Part shown: piece by piece, positions 1 to 8,635 of the stretch
Layout: each line of letters starts with the position of its first letter
How positions within the stretch are numbered: position 1 is the first letter of the stretch
Assembly (NCBI GenBank): GCA_028819235.1
Contig: JAPPMC010000216.1
Location: forward strand, 1-35,265
Source: Bryobacterales bacterium
Lineage (GTDB): Bacteria; Acidobacteriota; Terriglobia; Bryobacterales; UBA6623
Direction: 5' to 3'
Length of the DNA stretch: 35,265 bases
Made by a program: the position numbers and the translations under genes
Notes under the pieces: generated by a model
What the model saw: the letters and a program-made list of their open reading frames with translations, nothing else
What the model was told of the DNA's origin: nothing
Databases searched by the model: none

Positions 1-1191
1 CACGCTTGGCTCTGTGGGGGAGGAGGCTCGGTAACGACCTCCTCTACCCGGCTGCGTCGCGGCAGTCCCGCAGCCGCTTGCGCCTGTACCGAATACATCC
101 GCTGCTGAGCGGGTGTTCCCGGTGGTGAAGGCATCCACGGGAGGGCGCTCGGCAAGAAACTGCGTGCCCAGAGTGCCCGGGAAGTTCTCCTGCGCCCAAT
201 CCACGAACTCCCGTGACTCGAACGTCCTCACAGAGTCGGCGAGGGATAGTTCCGACCGCAGCCCCTCGTACGAGCCGAAGAAAAAGGTCGAGTTCTTCAC
301 GATTGGTCCGCCGATCGTGCCGTTGAGGATGTTCTTCTTGAACTTCTGCTTCTGCCCGGGAGAGAACACGGTGCGCGCGGTCAGCCCTTGATTGGTGAAA
401 AAGTAGCTGGCCGTGCCGTGAAGCTCGTTTGAACCGCTCTTGGTGGTAATCGCGACTTGGACCGAGCTCGCGTTGGTCTGCTCGACGCTGAACGTGTTTG
501 TCTGAATCGCCACCTCTTCCACGGACTCAACATTGGGTGTGACGTTGGGACGGCCTTGGATGATGTTGCTTGTCATGTTCAAGCCATCCAGGGTGTAGAG
601 GTTGCCGCTGGAGTTGCGGCCGTTCCCGCTCGCCTCGATCGCAACCTCGGTGTTGAAGTTATCCGGAGGACCGGTGGCAGTGCCGCCAGCGAGCAGCCCG
701 TAGCCGGTGATGCCCGGGGCCACGGCCGCCAGGCCGAGCATGTTGCGGGAACCGAACGGAAGGTCGTCAAGCAGCTCTTCCTCGACGGTTGACTGCAGGC
801 GCGAGTCGGCAGTATCGAGCACGGGCGCTTCGGCGGTCACTACGACGCGCTCAGCGGCTGCCTGCACATCAAGCTGGGCATTCGCCTCGCCAATCTGGTT
901 GGTCAGCAGGTCGACCGGAATCAACATCACGGCGAAGCCGTCGGCTTCCACCCGGACCTCGTACTCTCCAGCGCCCAGGCTGGGAAAGCGATACACGCCG
1001 GACACGTTCGTCTCGCCCATGCGCTCGATCCCGGTCGAGATGTCCGTCAAGGTGACGCCTGCTCCGGGGATCACCGCTCCAGACTGATCCACGATCGTTC
1101 CTTGAATGCTGCTGCCGAACTGCGCGAGGGCCACGGCGGGAAGGAGAATAGCCAGCGAGACGAGCGTGGCTGGCAGGCTGCACGATTTCAT
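1..1191 (-). CDS. TonB-dependent receptor with N-terminal carboxypeptidase-regulatory domain (Oar-like), 3' end cut by window edge
   Basis: The frame is open from an ATG at 1191 to base 1, giving 397 codons of the N-terminal part; the rest lies outside the window. Residues 1-24 form a signal peptide ending in VALAQ. Residues ~26-110 read as a carboxypeptidase-regulatory-like/CNA-B fold, with GTIVDQSGAVIPGAGVTL followed by SGVYRFPSLGAGEYEVRVEA. A TonB plug follows (VVVTAEAPVLDT, then YTLDGLNMTSN and VEEVAIQTNTFSVEQ) and then the beginning of the barrel (GSNELHGTASYFFTNQ, NILNGTIGGPIVKNSTFFFGSYEG). This is the Oar-like outer-membrane receptor architecture common in Acidobacteriota and Bacteroidota, thought to import large substrates with TonB-ExbBD energy. 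The substrate cannot be told. The TPR and CRTAC1-type genes lie upstream on the same strand, separated by 148 bp. Confidence 0.88.
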   Translation of the reverse strand, partial: MKSCSLPATLVSLAILLPAVALAQFGSSIQGTIVDQSGAVIPGAGVTLTDISTGIERMGETNVSGVYRFPSLGAGEYEVRVEADGFAVMLIPVDLLTNQIGEANAQLDVQAAAERVVVTAEAPVLDTADSRLQSTVEEELLDDLPFGSRNMLGLAAVAPGITGYGLLAGGTATGPPDNFNTEVAIEASGNGRNSSGNLYTLDGLNMTSNIIQGRPNVTPNVESVEEVAIQTNTFSVEQTNASSVQVAITTKSGSNELHGTASYFFTNQGLTARTVFSPGQKQKFKKNILNGTIGGPIVKNSTFFFGSYEGLRSELSLADSVRTFESREFVDWAQENFPGTLGTQFLAERPPVDAFTTGNTRSAADVFGTGASGCGTAATQPGRGGRYRASSPTEPSV

Positions 1192-1339
1192 TGTTCGACT
1201 CCCCCGGAGATTTCCGGTTGCAAGGAACCGGCCGCCGCCGCCAGGCGACCCAGGCCGGAATGCCGACAACAATTGTATGAATGCCCCCCCAATCGCGCAA
1301 CCGCTTCCGCTGCGTATCTTCGGCGACGAGATGCGCCGT

Positions 1340-2836
1340 TTAGGGCCGCTGCTGGCCGACCCGCACAAGACGGTAGCGGTTTCTCTGGATCTCCTGATCC
1401 TGTGCCCGCTCAAGCTGCTCCCGCATGCGCACTGCTAGGGCAGCTGCTTCATCGGCGCGACCGACTCTGCGCAGCGCAATCATCAGGTTATACGTTGCCT
1501 GCCGGTCATCGGGCGCGAGCTGCGCGGCCTTTTCCAAGACCGCGATCGCCCGATCGAGCTGCTCGGCCCGCAAGTAGAGTTTCCCAAGCTCGATCCGGGG
1601 CGAAGACTCACCCGGTAGCCGTTCGGCGGCCAGAAGCAGGCCTTCGAGCGCCTCGCCAAAGCCGGGCGATCCGGGTTCGACGCCCTGCTTGATCAGTGCT
1701 TGGGAGTAGAAAAACTGCGCGACTGCATCGTCAGGACGTGCCGCGACACGCTGCCGGAGGACTTCAAGCGATTCGTCCATACGACCAGTCTTCTGTAAGG
1801 TCAAGGACAGCCCGACCGCCGCCGACTGGGTGTCGCTGTCTGCCTCGGCCGCCCCTGCGAAGGCCGTTTCCGCCTCGTCGTAGCGCCCCAACTCTGCGAG
1901 CAAGATGCCGCGCATTGTCAGGATTCGGTGGGAAGCCGGTATGTTCTGCTCTCCGATATCGACGATCTCGACACCGAGATCGTAGGCCCCGTGCTCGATG
2001 CAGAGCTCGGCGAGTTGCAGGTAGAGCCTCTCCGCGCGAGGATGGCTGCCGATTGCGCGTTGGAGGGTCGCTAGTGCTCCCGGGGAGTCCAGCGCCGCGT
2101 GTTGGGCGTCGGCGAGGAGGCTCAGCGTTTCGATATTGGGCGGGTCTGAGGATTCGACCAAAGCTGCCAGTTCCGTGACGGCTTCGTCCGCTCGGCCCGC
2201 CTCGTATAACGCTAGACCCAAGTTGTAGCGCATCGCGGGATTCGCCCTCGGCTCGGCAAGGAGGCGCCGGAAGTCTTCCGCCGCCTGATCGAAGCGCCCC
2301 AGCGAGAAGCGGCACTCCGCCCTCTGACGCAAGGCCTCCGCATCGCCAACCACAACGAACTCCCCGCGCGCGAAGTGCTGGAGCGCGCGTTCGCAATTGC
2401 GCGATCGATACGCAATGACCCCAAGCATCGCGTGAGCCGTGCGGTTTTCCGGCTGCAGTCGTACGATGCGCTCGAGACGCCCCGCCGCCTGCGCGCGTCC
2501 TAGGCGCATTTCCAGTTCCGCTGCACCCTGCAGCGCGGGAAGGTAGTCAGGTGCGAGCGTCAGCGCCGATGCGTATACTCCGAGGGCTTCTTCGGTTCGT
2601 CCGAGTGCAGCCAGCGCGACACCCTTGAGCGTACGCGGGCGAGGATCCGCCGGAGCGGCCTCGCTGAGGCGGTCGGCCATGCGGACCGCTTGCTCGACGT
2701 GGCCGGATCGAATCAGTTCCGCGACGCGGGTTAGGGACGGCGCATCCTGTGCTGCGGATCCAACCGCCAAGGCTAGGCTAGCCGAGGCGACCATGCGGCA
2801 GAGCTGTCCAGCAGATTGCCTGCCGCACCTCGTCAT
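1340..2836 (-). CDS. Secreted/periplasmic tetratricopeptide-repeat protein
   Basis: 498 residues. The N-terminus has a hydrophobic stretch after basic residues (MVASASLALAVGSAAQDAP), consistent with a signal peptide cleaved near residue 30. Nearly all the rest is tandem 34-residue TPR units, recognisable by repeated signatures such as ALGRTEEALGVYASALTLAP, YEAGRADEAVTELA, ELGRYDEAETAFAGAAEA and RAEQLDRAIAVLEKAAQLAP. TPRs are protein-protein interaction scaffolds; no catalytic domain is visible. Its ATG overlaps the stop of the CRTAC1-type gene by four bases (2833-2836), so the two are translationally coupled and probably work together at the cell envelope. A TPR plus ASPIC/UnbV pair near a TonB receptor is a recurrent arrangement in Acidobacteriota, but the pathway is unknown. 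Confidence 0.85.
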   Translation of the reverse strand: MTRCGRQSAGQLCRMVASASLALAVGSAAQDAPSLTRVAELIRSGHVEQAVRMADRLSEAAPADPRPRTLKGVALAALGRTEEALGVYASALTLAPDYLPALQGAAELEMRLGRAQAAGRLERIVRLQPENRTAHAMLGVIAYRSRNCERALQHFARGEFVVVGDAEALRQRAECRFSLGRFDQAAEDFRRLLAEPRANPAMRYNLGLALYEAGRADEAVTELAALVESSDPPNIETLSLLADAQHAALDSPGALATLQRAIGSHPRAERLYLQLAELCIEHGAYDLGVEIVDIGEQNIPASHRILTMRGILLAELGRYDEAETAFAGAAEADSDTQSAAVGLSLTLQKTGRMDESLEVLRQRVAARPDDAVAQFFYSQALIKQGVEPGSPGFGEALEGLLLAAERLPGESSPRIELGKLYLRAEQLDRAIAVLEKAAQLAPDDRQATYNLMIALRRVGRADEAAALAVRMREQLERAQDQEIQRNRYRLVRVGQQRP

Positions 2837-4659
2837 CGGACGATCCCCTTGCCTTCTTCGACAATGTACATTCTTCCCGCCAACAACCCTTCCAGCCTCT
2901 CTTCTGTGCCGGAAGGCCAGCGAATGGTCACGTCCGCTCGCTTTGCCGAGCCGAGGCCAAAGTGCAAGCGGGGATCGTCAACAGAGTAGAAGCTTGACTG
3001 TGCCGTGACCGCACGGGCCTGGACGTGGCTCCCGTAGCGGAGAACGACCTGAGCGCCGATCGCTGCGCGGTTTGACCGACTGGGCGCGCCGCGCAGCATC
3101 AGTTGGAGCCAGCCGGCAGTTCCCGAGAGGTCGTTGCGCAGCAACGACGGCGGCTCGTTCATGTTGACAACGAGCATATCGATGTCTCCGTCATTGTCGT
3201 AGTCGCCAAATGCCGCCCCACGGCTCGAGTGGGCAGCGGCCATTCCCGGTCCCGCCCCTTCGATCAACTCTTCGAATCGACCAGCGCCAAGATTGCGGAA
3301 CACAACATTCGAGGTCTTGTACGGATAGTGCGGCAGCTTCTCCTCCACTTCTGGGTAGACGCTGCCGGTGACGTAGGCAAGATCTGGCCAGCCGTCGTTG
3401 TCTAGATCCGCGATCGCGGCGCCCCAGCCCACGAAGCGCGTTTCAACCCCAAGACCGGCCTCGACGGTGCGATCGTCGAAGACCCCGCCGCCATCGTTGC
3501 GGTAGAGCACATTCGTATCGTCCGAGAAGTGCGTCTTGAACAGGTCCAGATCCCCGTCCAAGTCGTAGTCGCCGATGCCGACGCCCATCCCGGCCTGCTC
3601 GATCGCGTCTTCGCTCAACGCAACCCCACGCTCCAGCCCCTCCTCGCGGAATGTCCCATCGCCCAGGTTCCGAAACAGCAAGCTGGGCGTGCCGTCACAA
3701 GCAACATAAAGGTCTACCCACCCGTCGCCGTCCAGATCCGCAGCCACGGCGGTCATTCCGTAGCCCGGCGCAGAATCCCCGATGCCGGACTCCTCAGTGA
3801 CATCTTGGAAGACGCCGTCTCCCAAGTTGCGATACAGGTTGTGGCGGCCCTGCGGCAATCCGCGCGGGCCGCAATTGACCGGCACGCCTTTCCATGTGCA
3901 GTTCGTCCCCGAGCCCTTGCCGGGAGTTGTCTCGGGGTCGAAGTGCAGGTAGTTTGTGACGAACAAGTCTAAGAAGCCGTCCCTGTCGTAATCCAGAAAC
4001 GTGCTGCCGGCCCCCCAGCGCCTCTCGCTGTCCAGCAAACCGGCCTCGCCGGTGGTGTCAACGAACGAAGCATCTCCCAGATTGCGGTAGAGCACGTTCT
4101 GACCCCAGAACGTCACGAAAATATCTTGGTGTCCATCGTTGTCAAAATCTCCGACTGTTGCGCTGGAGGCCCAACCGACCCGATGCAGTCCCGCGGCTCT
4201 TGTGACTTCCTCAAAAGTGCCGTTACCGAGATTGCGGTGTAGCTGCAGCGAACTGTCCGAAGTCGGATTTCCAAACCGCGTCCCGCCCATGATCAGCAAA
4301 TCGATCCAGCCGTCCTTGTCATAGTCGAGCCATGCCGCCCCGCCTCCGATGGTCTCGAGGATGTAGTCCTTGTAGTCGACCTCCCCATAGACGGTAGGGC
4401 GCAACAGGCCGGCCTCTCTCGCCACATCGACGAATCTCGCACGGAATGGGATGCCGGAAGGCTGTCCGCGCGGAGTCGGTCGAACACCTCTCGATGCCAC
4501 GCCTTGGGCCGAGGCATACGACGGACACACGACCAGCGCCAAGAGAATCGATCCCAGACTGCCAGCTATCGCTATGGGCCGATAGATACGCACGTCCAAG
4601 CCTATTGTCAGCTTAAGACCATAGACGACCCGCTCGGACGACTGCTTCCCGACCAGCAT
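2833..4659 (-). CDS. CRTAC1-family protein: FG-GAP/VCBS repeats plus ASPIC/UnbV domain
   Basis: 608 residues. The N-terminal ~50 residues contain a hydrophobic segment (IAIAGSLGSILLALVVCPS, then YASAQ) typical of a secretion signal. The body shows at least seven calcium-binding FG-GAP/VCBS blades: DYDKDGWIDLLI, DFDNDGHQDIFVT, DYDRDGFLDLFVT, DLDGDGWVDLYV, DYDLDGDLDLF, DLDNDGWPDL and DYDNDGDIDMLVV. These indicate an integrin-alpha-like beta propeller. The C-terminal ~80 residues form an ASPIC/UnbV domain (SNRAAIGAQVVLRYGS, then RLHFGLGSAKRADVTIRWPSG). The protein is probably extracellular or on the outer surface; its binding target is unknown. It is the first gene of a pair with the overlapping TPR gene (ATGA overlap at 2833-2836). 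The start ATG at 4659 places the signal peptide rather deep (~residue 30), so a later alternative start is possible. Confidence 0.9.
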   Translation of the reverse strand: MLVGKQSSERVVYGLKLTIGLDVRIYRPIAIAGSLGSILLALVVCPSYASAQGVASRGVRPTPRGQPSGIPFRARFVDVAREAGLLRPTVYGEVDYKDYILETIGGGAAWLDYDKDGWIDLLIMGGTRFGNPTSDSSLQLHRNLGNGTFEEVTRAAGLHRVGWASSATVGDFDNDGHQDIFVTFWGQNVLYRNLGDASFVDTTGEAGLLDSERRWGAGSTFLDYDRDGFLDLFVTNYLHFDPETTPGKGSGTNCTWKGVPVNCGPRGLPQGRHNLYRNLGDGVFQDVTEESGIGDSAPGYGMTAVAADLDGDGWVDLYVACDGTPSLLFRNLGDGTFREEGLERGVALSEDAIEQAGMGVGIGDYDLDGDLDLFKTHFSDDTNVLYRNDGGGVFDDRTVEAGLGVETRFVGWGAAIADLDNDGWPDLAYVTGSVYPEVEEKLPHYPYKTSNVVFRNLGAGRFEELIEGAGPGMAAAHSSRGAAFGDYDNDGDIDMLVVNMNEPPSLLRNDLSGTAGWLQLMLRGAPSRSNRAAIGAQVVLRYGSHVQARAVTAQSSFYSVDDPRLHFGLGSAKRADVTIRWPSGTEERLEGLLAGRMYIVEEGKGIVR

Positions 4660-4767
4660 GCGCCAAGCGCGCCTGTTCAGATCCCGAGCAACAAGCCCGG
4701 CTTGGCGAGTGAATCGATTGCCCCATGCACCTACATGCCTGCTCCAAGGACTCCGCGCTGCGTCTCG

Positions 4768-5286
4768 TCAGAATGGCAGCTCCCGCAGCATGTATTGCAC
4801 CTTGACGTATCCGTGGTCACGAGTGCCCACGGGGCGGAACGCGAGCCGCTCGTGAAACTTGAGTGAGGCATCGTTCCCAGGTCTCAAGTTGACTTCGCAT
4901 GCGATCATCCGGCAACGGTCTCGGACGATTCCAGCGGCATCCAAGTACAGGGCACGGGCGATGCCGCGCCCGTGGAAGCTCTTGTCCACAGCCACCCGGT
5001 CGACATACAGAATCCTGTCGTAGCGTTGATTCAGCCACCGGAAGATCGGGCTGTCGTAGTCGGCTTCCGGCGCGAGACATAGCCGGAAACCTGCGATCTG
5101 GGAGCAGTACTCGGCTACTCGGAAATACTGGGCCTCCCGCGCGAAGCGCTGCAGCCGTTCCCGCGAGAGGCTGTTGGCCGCTGGCACGGACCGCTCGTTG
5201 ATGCGCCAGACTGCATCCAGATCCTGCGCTGTAGCCTCCCTCAGCCTCATCGAGGCCGCAGTCGATTCGCGATGCACCTCAGCCAT
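4768..5286 (-). CDS. GNAT-family N-acetyltransferase
   Basis: 172 residues. A GNAT fold is indicated by an N-terminal MRLREATAQDLDAVWRINE segment and the acetyl-CoA-binding motif A, VDKSFHGRGIARALYLDAAG, where GRGIA is the pyrophosphate loop. This is followed by a motif-B-like C-terminus (NDASLKFHERLAFRPVGT). It would transfer an acetyl group from acetyl-CoA to an amine; the substrate is unknown. The open frame starts with ATG at 5286, but domain alignment suggests translation could begin at the ATG at 5250. Neither has a convincing ribosome-binding site. It shares strand with the CRTAC1-type gene 108 bp downstream but no functional link is evident. Confidence 0.8.
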   Translation of the reverse strand: MAEVHRESTAASMRLREATAQDLDAVWRINERSVPAANSLSRERLQRFAREAQYFRVAEYCSQIAGFRLCLAPEADYDSPIFRWLNQRYDRILYVDRVAVDKSFHGRGIARALYLDAAGIVRDRCRMIACEVNLRPGNDASLKFHERLAFRPVGTRDHGYVKVQYMLRELPF

Positions 5287-5521
5287 GAGATTCGGGAAAC
5301 ACTCTGCGCTTATGTGGCGAACTACCGAGCACGAGTCCCTCCGACCATTATTTCAGTGCCGTCGACGCTCTTGCACAGATCAACCCCAGCCCCGCCAAGA
5401 CCGCTAATCTGAATGGATGCAGTCAGCGAGCCGCACGGGGCGGTTACGCTCCCGCTACAGGCCTTCTCCGTCCAGGGGCGGGCCTTCAAGCACTGTTACG
5501 ATTGACATGCCTTGCAGAGGC

Positions 5522-5948
5522 CTAATCGCTGTTCCGCCGAATCGTTCGGAATAGTCCAGCGTCGGCCACATCCAGCGCCGTTGCTATTAGGTCGATAAGG
5601 TGGGTGGGCCCAGTCCGCAGGTCTCCGCTTTCCGAGATGACCCTACCCGGACAGCCTCGCGGATCACGCTCTCAATGGGTTCCCGACCATCGTGGTCGAA
5701 TACACACCACACATCGACGAACCGCCGATTCACGGCAGGCTTACGGCGCTCCTGGCGTAGTTCACGCTCGGCTTGTTCGGCCAAGGCCATCAGTGCCATG
5801 CAATAGTCTCCAAACATGAGCTTCGCCGAGTCGTCACAGATACGCCGCAGATACTCCCGCTCCGTGACTTGTCCTTCAGTGAGGATCCGGATGATTCTTC
5901 GCGACTTCCTCCGAGCCAGGCGCCGCGAGGCACGCTTTGCTCGAAGTC
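5522..5948 (-). pseudogene. rloB: rloB/AbiLii-like gene, degraded (no usable start, internal deletion and frameshift)
   Basis: Directly after the stop of the RloA-like gene, the next minus-strand frame encodes RRIIRILTEGQVTEREYLRR, resembling the RloB N-terminal motif (EGxxTExxY). It continues to RRFVDVWCVFDHDGREPIES, resembling the RloB/AbiLii 'vWvVfDrD' motif. No ATG, GTG or TTG precedes the first motif in this frame back to the previous in-frame stop. The frame then breaks near 5610-5640 and stops at 5587. A -1-shifted frame continues as RTGPTHLIDLIATALDVADA and ends at 5522, resembling the family's C-terminal 'PsTxvxxLv' segment. The central SNPxFExWLLLHF block of the family is absent. 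Total coding is ~140 residues versus ~200 usual. I read it as a dead toxin/effector partner. Assignment rests on motif memory, not an alignment. Confidence 0.6.
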
Positions 5949-7286
5949 TCAGCGGGACAAACCTGACCGTAGCCGATTGACACTCTTCACAGAATCGGCA
6001 AACTGTGCCGGGTCGAGAGTTGGGCCCCCTCCATAACGGCCGCTCAAGTAGCGACGCTCAATCGACTCACCGCGGCGAGGGCGGAAGTCAGCCAAGGAAT
6101 AAAGGGATGCAGCCCCGTTCTTGTCCTTCTCCGCGAACCATATCTGGTCGCGCCCAAGTCCCCGAGACTCTGGGTTGCCTAGGATGTTCGTATCGTGTGC
6201 ATTGAACACAAGCTGTGCACAGTTAGGATTATTTCGAGGGTCTTGGAAGAGGTTAATCAGGTTGGCTACAAGGTCTGGATGAAGACTCGCATCAATCTCG
6301 TCGACAAGGAGAACTGTCCCGCGTACCAGCGCATCGAGTATTGGGCCAGCGAGGCTGACCCAGACCTGCGTGCCGTTTGACTCGTCCGATGGGGCGAGCG
6401 GGACGCTGCGGTTGCGGCCTCGATGCACAAGCTGGATCTGATCCTGTTTGACAGGATCTTCGCCGGTTTCGTCGTCGCCCGATAGAATGCGCATGGTCTG
6501 CTCTAGTCTCTCGGTCGTGCCTGGATCCAGTTTCACAACCTTCAGGTCGATCAACCCCGGGTCTGCGGCGTGAATAAGCCCTAGGACTCTTGACCGACAC
6601 TCGCGCTCCTTAGCGAGCTTAGCCGTAAACGCCGCACGAGCCGGGCGGTTATGGGCGTTGGCAAGCTTGAAGTTGCGCTGCCACCATGCAAATAGCGGCT
6701 CGACCCGACGCTCGTTCACCGCCCCAAAGATCGAGAGCAGCAGCGCGTTCCTCCTCAGAAGAGGAATAATGGCATGGCCCGCCTTTCGGAACGAAGCTCC
6801 GAACGATACGTCCTCCTCCATGCGTTCGAATACTAGGGCTGCACGCCCGCGGGGACAGTGGTAGGCCCGTTCCTGCAAGACGCGCTCGTTGTCGAATTCG
6901 AAGGCGTACCGCCAGTGCACGCCGCCTACAATCAGGTCGACGGCAAACTCGGAGGATCCTTGCTCGGGCTCCGCGTCAAGCAGGAATGGCTTTCGGGGCA
7001 CGCCCGAACCGGTCAAACCACCCCGGAAGGAATGGAGCACGAGCGACTGCATTTGCTTCATGGCCTTCAAGAGGGCAGACTTTCCCGAACCGTTGGCTCC
7101 GAACACTCCCGCAGCGGGGAGAATCTTAGTAGGCGTGGCCGAGGCAGTCCGGACGTGGTGCACGATTTCGGCGTTTGCCAGCCGGGACGCCTCGAGGCTC
7201 ACAGCCGTCTCGTCCCGGAAGCACATGATGTTACGCGTCCGGAACGCGACTAGAGCATCCATCCTTGTCGGAGAGTCGTCAGTCAT
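5949..7286 (-). CDS. rloA: RloA/AbiLi-like AAA (SMC/ABC-type) ATPase
   Basis: 445 residues from ATG 7286, whose protein begins MTDDSPTRMDALVAFRTRN. The same frame is open further upstream to 7814 but that extension shows no conserved sequence. The Walker A motif is GANGSGKS at residues ~63-70. ESNGTQVW at ~302-309 resembles an ABC signature. Walker B is VLLVDEIDASLHP at ~325-336, with a likely catalytic Glu330, and FNAHDTNIL follows as a switch histidine. This is the overcoming-lysogenization-defect-like/AAA_21 layout of RloA and AbiLi, the ATPase halves of two-gene abortive-infection or restriction-associated loci. The partner, RloB/AbiLii, should lie directly downstream, and a broken copy does. 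The ATPase itself shows no obvious damage, so it may persist as a leftover or have an independent role. Confidence 0.82.
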   Translation of the reverse strand: MTDDSPTRMDALVAFRTRNIMCFRDETAVSLEASRLANAEIVHHVRTASATPTKILPAAGVFGANGSGKSALLKAMKQMQSLVLHSFRGGLTGSGVPRKPFLLDAEPEQGSSEFAVDLIVGGVHWRYAFEFDNERVLQERAYHCPRGRAALVFERMEEDVSFGASFRKAGHAIIPLLRRNALLLSIFGAVNERRVEPLFAWWQRNFKLANAHNRPARAAFTAKLAKERECRSRVLGLIHAADPGLIDLKVVKLDPGTTERLEQTMRILSGDDETGEDPVKQDQIQLVHRGRNRSVPLAPSDESNGTQVWVSLAGPILDALVRGTVLLVDEIDASLHPDLVANLINLFQDPRNNPNCAQLVFNAHDTNILGNPESRGLGRDQIWFAEKDKNGAASLYSLADFRPRRGESIERRYLSGRYGGGPTLDPAQFADSVKSVNRLRSGLSR

Positions 7287-8156
7287 GTTCTTGTCTTTCC
7301 AGCGTGTCACGTCCCACTGGATGCGGCCACATGACTCAAGATAGGGCCAGCGCCCGATCAAAACCGAAGAGAATGCCCAACACGGCCTGACTCGTGCAGA
7401 AAACCTGCAAGGCTCGTGTCCTGAGCGGCAATGATACGCAGTCAGAGCCAGAAGGGCGACCTGTGCCGCGGATAGCCCCGGTGGTCCGCAGCATGCCCAG
7501 CAGACTTGGATGGAGAAGCCTGAAGGCTTACGGCACAGTCGGAGGAGATGTGCCCGGCCGCGGAACAGCCACTTCATAACCAATGCGCTCCTGGCCTTGG
7601 ACGACGGCATTGTACGCAGGTCACTCAGCCGACTTGCCGCAGGGCGGCCATCAAGGTTGCTGTGCAGGTGGTCTGGCATTGGTCCTAGTGGCTCCACGAT
7701 CCTCAACCGGAGACATCGGGGTGGCATGCGTCGCGCCAAGGGTGCTTGCGCACGCCCCAGTCGTTGACCACACGTGTGACGGACCGCGCTGAGATCGGGC
7801 GATCGTTGTCCCACAGTCCGCGGTGGTGGGTCCGGCTGTTACCAACCGGGAACGCGGTCTAGCTCCGATGTCGCGAAGGGGACGCCTGTTGCAAGCCGGA
7901 TGGCGTCTCGCAGTGACCAAGAGGCCTTCCAGCCGGGAATCCCCTCAGGACGGCCTCCAGTGATCTAGCTGTCCCGGTTGCTCCAGTTGAGCGCTGCGTG
8001 CTGGAATTTACGCTCTCGCTGAGCCGCACTTCTCCTTGGCAATTCGGCCATGCGCCCTTGTCGAGCCGAGGATGATTCTGGTATTCTCAAGTCAAGGGCA
8101 CTGCTCCCGTCCGTTTCCCGCAGACTCCCGTATCGCTCCCCGCTGACAGTTGGGAA
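7287..8156. other. Gap of 870 bp without a recognisable gene
   Basis: No frame in this stretch gives a protein I recognise. Several open frames of 60-90 codons occur on both strands, as expected in GC-rich DNA, and none has a convincing start signal or motif. The RloA frame is open leftward-to-right as far as 7814 but the extra residues look like random high-GC translation. The right end would hold the promoter of the atp operon. Confidence 0.5.
8058..8087 (+). promoter_or_regulatory. Possible sigma70-type promoter for the F0 operon
   Basis: TTGTCG at 8058-8063 and TATTCT at 8082-8087 are separated by 18 bases, about 70 bp upstream of the first gene of the operon. The match is moderate and the assignment rests only on position and resemblance to -35/-10 boxes. 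Confidence 0.3.
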
Positions 8157-8357
8157 GTGCCGGTTCCCTTCCGACCTCCTAGTGCCGCCGTCACGGCAGC
8201 CCTGTCATTGAGTGGCACGGTGCTGGGTGGCTTGTTGGTGGGTGCTTGGATCGGGGATCGTTGGGACTGGAATCCTGCGGCCGCAGTGGCGGGGCTCTTT
8301 CTGGGAATTCTGGCAGGCTTCTACAACTTGGCCAGGGGAATGTGGAACCAGCGATGA
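8157..8357 (+). CDS. atpZ: AtpZ/AtpQ-like small membrane subunit of F0F1 ATP synthase
   Basis: 66 residues from a GTG at 8157. Two predicted transmembrane helices are visible: TAALSLSGTVLGGLLVGAWI at residues ~13-32 and AAAVAGLFLGILAGFYNLAR at ~41-60. They are joined by a short loop GDRWDWNP. The GxxxGxxxG spacing and the ending GFYNLAR resemble the AtpZ (ATPase_gene1/AtpQ) family, which in other bacteria is encoded immediately before atpI and atpB and is implicated in ATP synthase assembly or Mg2+/Ca2+ transport. Its stop overlaps the ATG of the next gene (8354-8357). The upstream ribosome-binding site is weak. Confidence 0.72.
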   Translation: MPVPFRPPSAAVTAALSLSGTVLGGLLVGAWIGDRWDWNPAAAVAGLFLGILAGFYNLARGMWNQR

Positions 8358-8635
8358 GCCCGCTAGTGCCGTTCGGACTCGCGTGCGGCCTAGCGAGCGC
8401 GGTCCTGTCGGAAGCTGTGCTCCGCTTCGGGGCATCGGTGCTGGATCGGAGTCTCTTCCGTGCCCTTGCCGTCGGTGCGGCCCTCCGGACGCTCTGGGTC
8501 TTGGCCTTGACCGCTTGGGCACTCACGGGTGGAGTGGGTAACGGCCCGGCCTTTGTCCTGCCGCTGCTTCTCGGCTATCTGCTGGCCCAAGTTGCTGAGG
8601 GCATCCGATACGAGAGGTACTTCGAACAGTGCTGA
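8354..8635 (+). CDS. AtpI/AtpR-like membrane protein of the F0 operon
   Basis: 93 residues from ATG 8354 (ATGA overlap with the previous stop). Three hydrophobic helices are visible: VPFGLACGLASAVLSEAV, a central ALAVGAALRTLWVLALTAWA with an arginine inside the membrane span, and PAFVLPLLLGYLLAQVAE. The position between atpZ and atpB, the length and the in-membrane arginine fit AtpI or the AtpR protein of N-type ATPase operons. Both help c-ring assembly or stabilise subunit c. I cannot separate the two families by eye. Translation ends at a TGA (8633-8635) that overlaps the GTG start of atpB, which points to coupled translation. Confidence 0.62.
   Translation: MSPLVPFGLACGLASAVLSEAVLRFGASVLDRSLFRALAVGAALRTLWVLALTAWALTGGVGNGPAFVLPLLLGYLLAQVAEGIRYERYFEQC

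Noticed and set aside
5413..5505. A 30-codon plus-strand open frame beginning MDAVSEPHGAV
   Set aside because: No ribosome-binding site, no known family and chance-length in this composition.
7287..7814. N-terminal extension of the RloA frame by 176 codons
   Set aside because: It lacks conserved sequence, and family members begin close to the ATG at 7286.
7700..7830. A minus-strand stretch reading ISARSVTRVVNDWGVRKHPW that faintly resembles a recombinase or transposase piece
   Set aside because: Too short, no catalytic motif and no flanking repeats.
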